Below are positions 7,483-16,409 of a stretch of DNA of 64,000 bases, piece after piece. This DNA is from CALBPI01 sp963922335. GTDB lineage: Bacteria; Pseudomonadota; Gammaproteobacteria; Steroidobacterales; Woeseiaceae. Each line of letters starts with the position of its first letter. Position 1 is the stretch's first letter. Below the pieces are notes generated by a model. The model was not told where the DNA came from and searched no databases. It was given only the letters and a program-made list of their open reading frames with translations. The stretch spans positions 1 to 64,000 of the forward strand of contig CAWUIB010000009.1 in the NCBI GenBank assembly GCA_963922335.1, in the 5' to 3' direction. Made by a program: the position numbers and the translations under genes.

Positions 7483-8549
7483 TGCAACCAGGACAACTGA
7501 TTGGAGAGGCACCTGCCTTCCTTGCAACGCTGGAACACGTCTCGCGTGCCGCGCCTGTCGCACGCCCGGTGCTGGTCGTCGGGGAGCGCGGGACCGGCAA
7601 AGAGTTGATTGCCAGTCGACTGCACTTTCTGTCAGGACGGTGGGAAGCACCGCTCATCAAGGTGAATTGCGCGGCGCTCACCGAGAGCATCCTCGAATCG
7701 GAGCTATTCGGTCACGAGGCGGGCGCGTTTACCGGCGCCAGTCGACTTCATCGCGGCCACTTTGAGCGTGCGGACGGGGGCAGCCTGATCCTGGATGAGC
7801 TCGGCACCGTCTCTCTGCGCGTACAGGAAAAAATTTTGCGGGTGATCGAGTACGGGACGTTCCAGCGCGTGGGCGGTGCGGACACCATTGAGTCCGATGT
7901 CAGGGTCGTCGCTGCTACCAATGAAGACCTACCTGCGCGAGTCGCGCAGGGCACGTTTCGCGCGGACTTGCTTGATCGCCTGGCATTCGACGTGATCACA
8001 GTGCCACCACTTCGTGAGCGCACCGAAGACATCCTCCCGCTGGCGCATAGCTTTGCGATCAATCTTTGCGCGGAGCTGCAGCGTAATCACTTCCCTGGCT
8101 TCACCTCACGCGCAGCTTCAACGCTGCTCAAACATGAGTGGCCCGGGAATGTGCGTGAACTAAAGAACGCCGTGGAACGTTCGGTCTATCGGTCCACGGA
8201 GGTCGAGGAGCCGATCGAGCACATCATCTTCGACCCGTTTGACTCGCCCTACCGTGTCACGAACAAGCGCGGACAACCCACAACGCCGGTCGTTTCGCGC
8301 GGCCGTGATGCGCAAGTTCGCCTGCCTGCGGATCTGGGTGAGGAACGGGACAAATTTGAACGGCGCTTCTTGATCGCTGCGCTCGAGCGCGCCAGCTTCA
8401 ATCAGAAAATAGCGGCAGGACTACTCGGCCTGTCCTATCACCAATTCCGCGCTCGACTTAAAAAGCTCGAGGTGCAGGCACGTCCCGACCGAGCCACCCG
8501 GTCCGACGCGCGTCGTCGAAAGCCTCAGGCTCGCAGCCGTCGGAAGTAG
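7482..8549 (+). CDS. pspF: Sigma-54 activator PspF
   Basis: PspF is a AAA+ enhancer-binding protein that remodels sigma-54 RNA polymerase at the psp promoter. It lacks a receiver domain and is held in check by PspA. The 355-residue product starts directly with the AAA+ domain (LIGEAPAFLATLEHVSRAAP). Walker A is GERGTGKE, the sigma-54 contact loop is GAFTGA, Walker B is SLILDELG, and arginine-finger motifs follow (about residues 5-235). A linker leads to a Fis-type helix-turn-helix (NQKIAAGLLGLSYHQFRARL), then a basic tail. No ribosome site precedes the ATG. The last 25 bases overlap the convergent ABC permease gene. Confidence 0.93.
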   Translation: MQPGQLIGEAPAFLATLEHVSRAAPVARPVLVVGERGTGKELIASRLHFLSGRWEAPLIKVNCAALTESILESELFGHEAGAFTGASRLHRGHFERADGGSLILDELGTVSLRVQEKILRVIEYGTFQRVGGADTIESDVRVVAATNEDLPARVAQGTFRADLLDRLAFDVITVPPLRERTEDILPLAHSFAINLCAELQRNHFPGFTSRAASTLLKHEWPGNVRELKNAVERSVYRSTEVEEPIEHIIFDPFDSPYRVTNKRGQPTTPVVSRGRDAQVRLPADLGEERDKFERRFLIAALERASFNQKIAAGLLGLSYHQFRARLKKLEVQARPDRATRSDARRRKPQARSRRK

Positions 8550-9442
8550 ATCGCTCCGGCGAGGAAGACTCCGGTCACCGCGAAGCCGACCCACAATCCG
8601 GCGGAGGTGAGGAACTGAATCGGTGCCATCACGTCGAGAAGACTGATATCAGCCCCCATGACAAACTGCTCGAAGTCTTCCTCTTTGAATTCAAGCCCGC
8701 TCGGCGCCGAGTAGGCAGCAAGGCTATGACTCGGGAACCGTTCTCCGATAATGCGCAGCACATTCCAGCTCTGACCGACGATGCCCTCCAGCATCACTAC
8801 CACAGTAACGGGCAGGAACACCCAGATCAGCGCCGACCGCTTCGCAAAAGACGAGCAGAACAGGAAATAGCCGATGAATGGGGCAAACCACAACGAAGCA
8901 GTCATGAACGAGTAAATCGCCAACAACGCGAGCTGAGCAAAAGGCACCTGCTTCCACAAGAGGTCAATTGGGTTACCTCCGCCGATCAGTAGCGCAAGCG
9001 TGAACAGGATCATCAGGACGACCTGAGTCACGAGCGCAATCGCGACCGTGATCAACGGGGCGGCGACGACCGCAGTCAGGAGCTTCGACAGGACCGTCTC
9101 GGTATCGGTCACCGGCAAAGACCGCCAGAACAAAATACTCTTGTCTTTACGCTCAGCGTACAACGCGTCGATCGCATAGAAAAACACAACGATCGCGAGC
9201 ACCAGATTTAACGTACCAGACGACACGCCAATCAGCGCAGCGCTGCCCGCCAGATTGATCTGCTGACCGCCGATTTCCATAGCTGCAACTGCGGCTTCAA
9301 ACGGCACACCCTGAATCAGGCTCCAAACAAACGAGACAACGAAACCGAACACCACGAGACCCGCCATCACGGCAGGCGCGACATACAGCGCCTTGTGTTC
9401 CCACAGCTCACGCTGCACCAGGACTTTCATACGCGCCAGCAT
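8525..9442 (-). CDS. ABC-2 type transporter permease
   Basis: A 305-residue polytopic inner-membrane protein with about six hydrophobic segments, including VAPAVMAGLVVFGFVVSFVW, LNLVLAIVVFFYAIDALYAE and ITVAIALVTQVVLMILFTLA. The cytoplasmic loop AERKDKSILFWRSLPVTDTE is typical of ABC-2 permeases. It begins one base from the end of the ATPase gene and forms the membrane part of that transporter. GntR-linked ABC-2 exporters of the YtrABCDEF type often respond to cell-wall-active compounds, but the substrate here is unknown. The N-terminal MLARMKVLVQRELWEHK is an amphipathic lead typical of the family. Confidence 0.85.
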   Translation of the reverse strand: MLARMKVLVQRELWEHKALYVAPAVMAGLVVFGFVVSFVWSLIQGVPFEAAVAAMEIGGQQINLAGSAALIGVSSGTLNLVLAIVVFFYAIDALYAERKDKSILFWRSLPVTDTETVLSKLLTAVVAAPLITVAIALVTQVVLMILFTLALLIGGGNPIDLLWKQVPFAQLALLAIYSFMTASLWFAPFIGYFLFCSSFAKRSALIWVFLPVTVVVMLEGIVGQSWNVLRIIGERFPSHSLAAYSAPSGLEFKEEDFEQFVMGADISLLDVMAPIQFLTSAGLWVGFAVTGVFLAGAIYFRRLRA

Positions 9443-10299
9443 TACGCGACCTCCTTCGACAACTTCGCCACGAAGAGATCGGCAAGTCCCGGGGTTCGCA
9501 CTTCGCCAAGCTCTTGCAGTTCGGCGCGTGCGACGCCTTCGAACGTAAGCACGGACTTCCCGAAAACCTGGCGCTCGGTCAGTGGCGCGAAACCCCGGGC
9601 ACGCTCAGCCTGGTCAGGCCCCACCATGAGTTCGGTGTAGCGGTCGCCGATCGATTCGATCGTCTCGTTGAGCACGATCTTCCCATCATCGATAAACATC
9701 ACGTCGGTGAGGATATTTTCGATTTCCTCAACCTGGTGCGTCGTGATGATGATGGTTCGCTCATCATCAAAGTAGTCGTTCAACAGCTCGGTATAGAACG
9801 CTTTGCGGAACAGGATATCGAGCCCGAGGGTTGGCTCATCGAGGATCAGGATTTTTGCGTCAATCGCCATGATGATCGACAGGTGCAGCTGCGCAACCAT
9901 CCCTTTCGACAACGCCTTCACCTTGTCCTTCAACGTCACCTTTGTACGTGACAGCGAGGTCTCGGCCGCGCTGCGATTGAAGTTTGGATGCAGGGTTTCG
10001 ACGTAATCGAGGAGCTGATCCACGCGAATCCAGCGTGGCAGTACGGACACATCCGCCACGTAGCTGACGGTATGCATGAGCTCCCGACGATTGCGAAACG
10101 GGTCTAAACCGCAGACCGAGATGTCGCCTTCATAACTAGTGAGCCCCAGGATGGCCTTCAGCAGCGTGGTTTTGCCAGCACCGTTTGGACCAATCAACCC
10201 GATGATTCGGCCTGGCGCGACCTCGAAACTGACATCATCCACCGCAATGGTGTTGCCGAATTTCTTGCTGACACCCGCCGCTTTGATCAGCGCGCTCAT
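9442..10299 (-). CDS. ABC transporter ATP-binding protein, YtrB-like
   Basis: A 285-residue ATPase. Walker A is GPNGAGKTT (about residue 37), the signature is degenerate (ALSKGM rather than LSGGQ), Walker B is KILILDEPTLGLD, and the switch His is in TTHQVEEIE. A C-terminal extension of about 70 residues follows the ATPase core. The LSKGM signature is common in GntR-associated ABC exporters. It lies 46 bases after the gntR gene, and its stop overlaps the permease start, so the three form one operon. Confidence 0.9.
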   Translation of the reverse strand: MSALIKAAGVSKKFGNTIAVDDVSFEVAPGRIIGLIGPNGAGKTTLLKAILGLTSYEGDISVCGLDPFRNRRELMHTVSYVADVSVLPRWIRVDQLLDYVETLHPNFNRSAAETSLSRTKVTLKDKVKALSKGMVAQLHLSIIMAIDAKILILDEPTLGLDILFRKAFYTELLNDYFDDERTIIITTHQVEEIENILTDVMFIDDGKIVLNETIESIGDRYTELMVGPDQAERARGFAPLTERQVFGKSVLTFEGVARAELQELGEVRTPGLADLFVAKLSKEVA

Positions 10300-10345
10300 A
10301 GTGCTCCCCTGCTTCGATGCTTTGTGGTTATGAGACGCTCAGCAG

Positions 10346-10750
10346 TCACTCTTTTTTGAGTGATGCGATGAGATCGTCCGGATCGATATGCAGCCGGTGG
10401 ATCGTCGCTGCGATATCCGGCCATTGTTTTTCGAGGAACCGCTGCTTTTCCTCATTCATTAGTCGCTCACGAGCACCCGGCAGCACGAACATGCCACGGC
10501 CACGCTTTTTCTCGACAAGCTCCTCGTCAACCAGCTCCTGATAACCCTTCAGGACGGTCAGCGGATTCAGGCGGTATTCGGCGGCAACGCTACGCACAGA
10601 AGGTAACGCGTCGCCGTCTGTCAGCACCCCTTCAAGCAACATCATGACAACGCGATCGCGTAACTGCCGATAAATCGGCAGGTCATCATTCCATTTCGGA
10701 TCCATGAGGCTCCATTCGGCTTTCGCGGTACTTGAGAGGTCGCTGCTCAT
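10346..10750 (-). CDS. GntR-family repressor, YtrA subfamily
   Basis: A 134-residue regulator. It has an N-terminal winged helix (DLPIYRQLRDRVVMMLLEGV, then LPSVRSVAAEYRLNPLTVLK) and only a short helical C-terminal part, as in the YtrA subfamily, which lacks a large effector domain. It is co-transcribed with the ABC genes and overlaps the small membrane-protein gene before it (ATGA). It probably represses the operon through the palindrome at 11020-11041 and is released by an unknown signal. Confidence 0.9.
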   Translation of the reverse strand: MSSDLSSTAKAEWSLMDPKWNDDLPIYRQLRDRVVMMLLEGVLTDGDALPSVRSVAAEYRLNPLTVLKGYQELVDEELVEKKRGRGMFVLPGARERLMNEEKQRFLEKQWPDIAATIHRLHIDPDDLIASLKKE

Positions 10751-10989
10751 TGACGCAGATCAGATATCCCGGCGCAACCGGCGGTTACTGTCCAGCGATC
10801 AGCGCTGGAGCAACCGGTCCGGCAGTCTGAGTTCGCTGGCCTGCATCCAGTTCGCTGGCCTGCATCCAGTTCGCTGGAGACCAACGCGATGACAAATAGA
10901 CCGAGCAAGACCATCGCTACAGCACCGCTCCATACGTTGCCGTTTCGTTCTCTCTCTCGAATGTGGCCCTGCGTGTCTACGCGTTCCAT
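10747..10989 (-). CDS. Small membrane protein with a repeat-altered C-terminus
   Basis: First gene of the GntR/ABC operon. The 80-residue reading has a charged N-terminus (MERVDTQGHIRERERNGNVW) and one membrane helix (SGAVAMVLLGLFVIALVSSE). Its Cys-rich tail is encoded by and beyond a 19-base tandem repeat. Each 19-base unit shifts the frame. If the two extra copies are removed in thought, the protein would read on from VSSE into LRLPDRLLQR and stop at about 50 residues. The present C-terminal half may therefore be a repeat-expansion product rather than a selected sequence. No family is recognised. The gene overlaps gntR by four bases. Confidence 0.5.
   Translation of the reverse strand: MERVDTQGHIRERERNGNVWSGAVAMVLLGLFVIALVSSELDAGQRTGCRPANSDCRTGCSSADRWTVTAGCAGISDLRQ
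10830..10877. repeat. 19-base tandem repeat, 2.5 copies
   Basis: The unit AGTTCGCTGGCCTGCATCC occurs at 10830-10848 and 10849-10867, followed by a 10-base partial copy to 10877. The copies are identical. The unit length is not a multiple of three, so copy-number change would shift the frame of the small membrane protein that spans it. Confidence 0.9.
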
Positions 10990-11019
10990 TTCAGTGTCCT
11001 CGGTGTCGCCTCTGAGTTA

Positions 11020-11041
11020 GTGTTGTAGTCAACTATAACAC
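11020..11041. promoter_or_regulatory. Operator palindrome for the GntR/YtrA-type repressor
   Basis: A 22-base inverted repeat: left arm GTGTTGTAGT, two central bases, right arm ACTATAACAC, with one mismatch between the arms. It covers the -10 element of the operon's promoter. Size and symmetry suit a winged-helix dimer such as the GntR protein encoded in the operon. Confidence 0.7.
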
Positions 11042-11059
11042 CAAACCGATTCTTGTCAA
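11032..11059 (-). promoter_or_regulatory. Sigma-70 promoter of the GntR/ABC operon
   Basis: On the minus strand a perfect -35 TTGACA (11059-11054) is followed after 16 bases by TATAGT (11037-11032). The operator palindrome overlaps the -10 box, which explains repression by steric block. Confidence 0.7.
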
Positions 11060-11157
11060 CAAATCAGACGCCCTGGTTATGTTGCAGTGCACCATGGGCC
11101 TGACTGTGGGATACTTCGGCGTGGACAAAAACCGTGAAGTCATGGGGGACTAAACGA

Positions 11158-12135
<978 letters not shown>

Positions 12136-12162
12136 ACCTGATAGTTAAGGAGACGCGTCGCT

Positions 12163-14736
12163 ATGGGATTCATTAGTGGACTGTTCTGGTTTGTGCTCAT
12201 CTTCGGCGGTGCACTGACACTCGCCTACAAGCGCACGGACCTGCGTACCGCGACGATCGCCAGTGTCGCGGCCGTTGGCGCACTGGTGCTCTTCAGCGGT
12301 ACCGCCGGTTTCATCAAACTGCTGCTGCTGATCATCGTCGGCATCATGGTGCTGCTGAATATCGATGACTTCCGGCGCGAGCAAATCACCGCGCGCCTGC
12401 TTAAGGTGTATCGCACGATGCTGCCGTCGATGTCCGACACCGAACGCGAAGCGCTCGAAGCCGGCAGCGTCTGGTGGGACGGAGAGCTGTTCAGCGGTCT
12501 GCCCAAGTGGGATCGACTGATGTCGATGCAGGCTCCGCGCATGACCGAAGAAGAACAGGCGTTCTTCGATGGCCCGTGCGAAGAACTGTGCCAGATGCTC
12601 GATGAGTGGGAGATTGGCCATGAGCTCGGCGACATGCCGCCGGAAATCTGGGCGTACATCAAGAAGCACAAATTCTTCGCGATGATCATCCCGAAGGCCT
12701 ACGGCGGTCTCGAATTTTCTCCATACGCCAACGCGCAGATCCTGAAGAAACTCTCGACCCGAAGCACGGTGGCAGCCTCGACCATCGGTGTGCCGAACTC
12801 CCTCGGACCCGCAGAGCTGCTGTTGCACTACGGCACCGACGAGCAGAAGCAGCGCTACCTGCCGGGCCTCGCGTCCGGAGACGAAATCCCGTGCTTCGCG
12901 TTGACGTCGCCACAAGCGGGTTCCGATGCAGCTTCCATTATCGACTCGGGCGTTGTCTGCAAGGGCGAATGGGAAGGCGAGGAGATCCTCGGCATCCGGC
13001 TGAACTGGAACAAGCGCTACATCACGCTTGCACCGATCGCCACGGTGCTTGGACTCGCGTTCAAGCTCTACGACCCTGACCAACTGATCGGCGAGCAAAA
13101 GGAATACGGCATTACCGCAGCGCTGATCCCGACCAGCACACCGGGCGTCGTCCATGGCCGTCGCCACAACCCGCTGAATGTGCCGTTCCAGAACGGACCG
13201 ACTAGCGGCAAGGACGTGTTTGTACCGCTCGATTACATCATCGGCGGACCGGAGATGGCCGGCAAGGGCTGGAAGATGCTCGTGGAGCTTCTGTCGGTAG
13301 GCCGCGCGATTACACTGCCATCCAGTGGCGCCGGTGGCGGCCAGGCAGCAACCTTCGCGACAGGCGCTTACGCGCGCATCCGCAAGCAGTTCAACATGCC
13401 GATCGGCATGTTCGAAGGGGTTGGTGAAGCCATCTCACGCATGGCCGGTCACACCTACATCATGAATGCGGCCGTAGACGTCACCTCAGGTGCGATCACC
13501 GAAGGTGAGAAGCCCGCCGTGCCCTCGGCCATCCTGAAATACCACTGCACCGAGCTCGCGAGAAAAGTCGCGAATGACGGCATGGATGTGCAGGGCGGTA
13601 AGGGCGTCATGATGGGGCCGAAGAACTATCTCGGCCGCGGCTACATGGCCTTACCCATCGCGATCACGGTCGAAGGTGCGAACATCCTGACCCGCTCGCT
13701 CATCATCTTCGGGCAGGGCGCCATTCGCTGTCATCCGTTTGTCTTGCGCGAGCTGCACGCAGCGCAGGATGCGGATGAAGAGCGTGGACTGGTCGAGTTC
13801 GACAAGGCGCTGTTCGGCCACATCGGCTATGCGATCAGCAATGCGGCACGGTCTTTCGTCATGGCGTTGACGCATGCGCGATACAGTGAAGTTCCACTGC
13901 ACGGGCCCACCGAGCGCTACTACCAGAACATCAACCGCTACAGCGCTGCGTTTGCGCTCACGTCGGATTTCGCGATGCTCACTCTGGGTGGTCGTCTGAA
14001 GATCAAAGAGCGCCTGTCGGCACGTCTTGGCGATGTCTTCAGCTACATTTACCTGGCGAGCTGTGTACTCAAACACTACGAAAACCAGGGCCGACAGCCA
14101 CAGGATCTACCGCTGGTCGAATGGTCCGTACGCACATTGATGTATGAGGCACAGGAGCAATTGCACAAGTTCCTGCAGAACTTCCCGAACCGGCCGGTGG
14201 CGTGGTTGTTGCGTGCCTTGATCTTCCCGAGAGGTCGCACCTATTCGGCGCCATCTGACCGCATCGGTAAGGACATCGTTGAGCTGATGATCAACCCGAC
14301 TCAGGCACGCGACCGTTTGTGCGCGCAGGTCTACCGGGAGCAACAACCGACCAACGCGCTTGGCATGTTGCAGTCCGCTCTCGAGCAGGCCGTGTTGATT
14401 GAGCCACTCGAGCGGCGCTTGCGCGACGCTGCCAAGGCCGGTGAGATCACTGCTGACTATCTGCCCTACCAGGTAGAAGAAGCCATGGACAAAGGGTTGC
14501 TGCTGCCTGAAGAAGGCGCACAGTTGATGCGCTACCACGAGGCCGTCGCAGAGCTTGTGGCTGTCGATGACTTTGCTCCCGATGAAATCGGACGTGTTGG
14601 GGCCGCCGGCAAGCCCGCGCGCAAGAAGACCGCGAAGAAGAAACCGGCTGCAAAGAAAGCGCCTGCCAAAAAACGAACCACCAAGAAACGCACAACCAAG
14701 AAATCGGCATCAAAGCCCAAGCCTGAGGAGGCCTAA
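12163..14736 (+). CDS. fadE: Acyl-CoA dehydrogenase FadE with a lysine-rich C-terminal tail
   Basis: FAD-dependent enzyme of fatty-acid beta-oxidation that forms trans-2-enoyl-CoA. At 857 residues it is of the long FadE type, slightly longer than E. coli FadE. Two N-terminal membrane helices (about residues 3-20 and 30-65) are followed by the acyl-CoA dehydrogenase core (IIPKAYGGLEFSPYANAQI, ALTSPQAGSDAASI, GGKGVMMGPKNYLGRGY). A FadE-specific C-terminal helical domain (to about 790) comes next. The last 42 residues are unusual: 16 Lys and 3 Arg among Ala, Pro and Thr (for example KKPAAKKAPAKKRTTKKRTT), like AlgP or histone H1 tails. No frameshift is seen entering the tail. Confidence 0.93.
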   Translation: MGFISGLFWFVLIFGGALTLAYKRTDLRTATIASVAAVGALVLFSGTAGFIKLLLLIIVGIMVLLNIDDFRREQITARLLKVYRTMLPSMSDTEREALEAGSVWWDGELFSGLPKWDRLMSMQAPRMTEEEQAFFDGPCEELCQMLDEWEIGHELGDMPPEIWAYIKKHKFFAMIIPKAYGGLEFSPYANAQILKKLSTRSTVAASTIGVPNSLGPAELLLHYGTDEQKQRYLPGLASGDEIPCFALTSPQAGSDAASIIDSGVVCKGEWEGEEILGIRLNWNKRYITLAPIATVLGLAFKLYDPDQLIGEQKEYGITAALIPTSTPGVVHGRRHNPLNVPFQNGPTSGKDVFVPLDYIIGGPEMAGKGWKMLVELLSVGRAITLPSSGAGGGQAATFATGAYARIRKQFNMPIGMFEGVGEAISRMAGHTYIMNAAVDVTSGAITEGEKPAVPSAILKYHCTELARKVANDGMDVQGGKGVMMGPKNYLGRGYMALPIAITVEGANILTRSLIIFGQGAIRCHPFVLRELHAAQDADEERGLVEFDKALFGHIGYAISNAARSFVMALTHARYSEVPLHGPTERYYQNINRYSAAFALTSDFAMLTLGGRLKIKERLSARLGDVFSYIYLASCVLKHYENQGRQPQDLPLVEWSVRTLMYEAQEQLHKFLQNFPNRPVAWLLRALIFPRGRTYSAPSDRIGKDIVELMINPTQARDRLCAQVYREQQPTNALGMLQSALEQAVLIEPLERRLRDAAKAGEITADYLPYQVEEAMDKGLLLPEEGAQLMRYHEAVAELVAVDDFAPDEIGRVGAAGKPARKKTAKKKPAAKKAPAKKRTTKKRTTKKSASKPKPEEA

Positions 14737-14738
14737 CG

Positions 14739-16250
14739 CTGAAGCCGCAGGTCGTCTATGAAGTCAGCCTCCGGGTCCCTGCGGCCCGGAGCGCTGAGAT
14801 GGCCGAGTGGCTGCCGGAGCATGTGAAGCACATGCTCGAGCTTCCGGGATTTGTGGAAGCGCAACGCTTTAAGCCCGAGCAATCCGATAACGGCGATCTG
14901 ACCTATACGGTCCACTACCTGATGCGCGATCAGGAGGCCCTGGATACCTACCTGCTCGAACATGCCGACCCAATGAGACGGGCGGGACGAGAGCTGTTCG
15001 GCAACGACCTGCATGCGAGCCGCGCGGTACGCAAGATCGATGGCGCCGAGATGGCGACGTGCCCGAACTGCGGCGTTTCTTTTGATGGCCAATATTGCTG
15101 GAACTGCGGGCAAAAGAACCGCACCCGTGTCATAACGCTTGGCGAGTTACTACGCGACGGTTTCGGCGAATTGTTCGATTTCGATTCGCGACTCTGGCGC
15201 ACGATCTGGCCATTGATGGCCCGCCCGGGCTTCCTCACTTCCGAGTACCTCGCAGGCCGACGCATGCGGTATATGCCGCCATTCCGGACCTATCTGGTCC
15301 TGAGTTTCCTGTTTTTCCTCGTGATGCAGGTGACAGGCGGATCATCGATCGACATCGAAGATGAGGGTCCGAGCACCGAGGCCGACGTGGAGCGACGTAT
15401 CGCGCGGGAACTGGCAAGCGTCGCGCAAGAAATTGAGGAATTCAGCCCGGAAAAGGCCCGCGAACTACTGGAAAGTGCGGAACAACGCGCGGACCTTGCG
15501 CAAGCACTCGAGGATGCGGCTCGGGAAGAAGAACGCAAGAGCGCGCAAGAACGCGGTGAAGTCGCCAGCGATGCAGCGGTTGCCGACACGCCAGAAGACG
15601 AGTCGGAAACGAACCCACCCGTCGGGCGTAGCGCTAGCAACGAAATCGACCCCGAGATTGCGCCACTGGCTGCGTCAGACCCTGAGGAATTCGATGAAAT
15701 GCCGGGTCTGCAGCTGCGCAGTGATCGCTACGGCAACACCGGCTGTGACATCAACCTCGATTTCGGGATTCCGATGCTGCAACGACTCATGCCGCCGGAG
15801 CGCCAAACCGACGTGTGTCAGGACTTGATCGAGACTAAGGGAAGGCGATTGTTCGAGCGCATGGAGCAATCCGCGCCGGCGGTGGCGCTGCTCCTACTGC
15901 CGGTAATGGCATTGGTTCTGAAGCTGCTTTATCCCCTGACGGGGAAGTATTACGTGGAACACCTACTGACGCTGATGCACTACCACGCATTTGCGTTCAC
16001 GGGCTGGCTGGTCATCACCCTCTACGAGTACATCGCCGACGCACTCGGGTTCCACGAAGCGCTGATGGTCATCCCGGCCGTTATCGGGGGTTTCTATATC
16101 TGGACCTATTTGTATCGAGCGTTAAGACAGGTTTACAGTCAGGGACACCTCTGGACGATACCGAAATTCATCGTCATCAATGCAGCCTATCTGGCTTCGT
16201 TCGTGCTTTTGCTCCTCATGACGCTCATCTACATCGTGATTACTTACTGA
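14739..16250 (+). CDS. DUF4286-DUF3667 fusion membrane protein, probably started at CTG
   Basis: The first about 100 residues match DUF4286 (VVYEVSLRVPAARSAEMAEW, later DPMRRAGRELFG). A zinc-ribbon follows (CPNCGVSFDGQYCWNCGQKN) and then a DUF3667-like membrane region (LWRTIWPLMARPGFLTSEYL, MPPFRTYLVLSFLFFLVM). An acidic helical insert and three C-terminal helices complete the roughly 500-residue protein. Function is unknown. The DUF4286 homology extends upstream of the first ATG (14799). In that frame no ATG, GTG or TTG exists back to a TGA at 14724, but CTG 14739 stands seven bases after AGGAGG, so CTG initiation is the best reading. The gene follows fadE by two bases. Confidence 0.75.
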   Translation: MKPQVVYEVSLRVPAARSAEMAEWLPEHVKHMLELPGFVEAQRFKPEQSDNGDLTYTVHYLMRDQEALDTYLLEHADPMRRAGRELFGNDLHASRAVRKIDGAEMATCPNCGVSFDGQYCWNCGQKNRTRVITLGELLRDGFGELFDFDSRLWRTIWPLMARPGFLTSEYLAGRRMRYMPPFRTYLVLSFLFFLVMQVTGGSSIDIEDEGPSTEADVERRIARELASVAQEIEEFSPEKARELLESAEQRADLAQALEDAAREEERKSAQERGEVASDAAVADTPEDESETNPPVGRSASNEIDPEIAPLAASDPEEFDEMPGLQLRSDRYGNTGCDINLDFGIPMLQRLMPPERQTDVCQDLIETKGRRLFERMEQSAPAVALLLLPVMALVLKLLYPLTGKYYVEHLLTLMHYHAFAFTGWLVITLYEYIADALGFHEALMVIPAVIGGFYIWTYLYRALRQVYSQGHLWTIPKFIVINAAYLASFVLLLLMTLIYIVITY

Positions 16251-16257
16251 TCGCGGC

Positions 16258-16286
16258 TTGAGGGCTTGTCAACTTCGATTTACAAT
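16258..16286 (+). promoter_or_regulatory. Sigma-70-like promoter upstream of HMG-CoA synthase
   Basis: TTGAGG (16258-16263), a 17-base spacer and TACAAT (16281-16286). Transcription from about 16293 would give a leader of about 117 bases before the mvaS ATG. Confidence 0.5.
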
Positions 16287-16292
16287 GAAAGT

Positions 16293-16409
16293 TGGGGAAC
16301 GAGCCTTCGCTTCCGGCAGAACCGCGCTGCCAGTGGCGATCCGAGCACACCCGGCAAGGGTGTGTCAGCACGTCCCGCTGTCACTAACGACTCGCGGTAA
16401 TATAAGAAT
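16293..16409 (+). promoter_or_regulatory. Structured leader region before HMG-CoA synthase
   Basis: The region contains a 7-base-pair perfect stem-loop (CACACCC 16346-16352, loop GGCAA, GGGTGTG 16358-16364). A shorter GGCAG/CTGCC hairpin lies upstream of it. No T-run follows, so it is not a plain terminator. A second -10-like box (TAATAT, 16398-16403) lies six bases before the ATG and could give a leaderless transcript. I do not recognise a riboswitch family. Confidence 0.35.

Noticed and set aside
10830..10877. CRISPR-like repeats
   Set aside because: The copies are directly tandem with no spacers, are only 19 bases and number 2.5; this is a simple tandem duplication.
12145..13167. 340-codon open frame antisense to fadE
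   Set aside because: It lies wholly opposite a confidently identified fadE, has His/Arg/Gln-rich low-information sequence typical of the complement of high-G+C coding DNA, and shows no domain.
14600..14736. Separate AlgP/histone-H1-like gene after fadE
   Set aside because: The lysine-rich segment is in frame with fadE, without a stop or a start codon plus ribosome site before it; it is a tail of FadE.
16293..16409. 4.5S (SRP) RNA or known riboswitch in the mvaS leader
   Set aside because: The conserved SRP loop (GGTCAGG ... GGAAGCAGCC type) is absent and no riboswitch core is recognisable.
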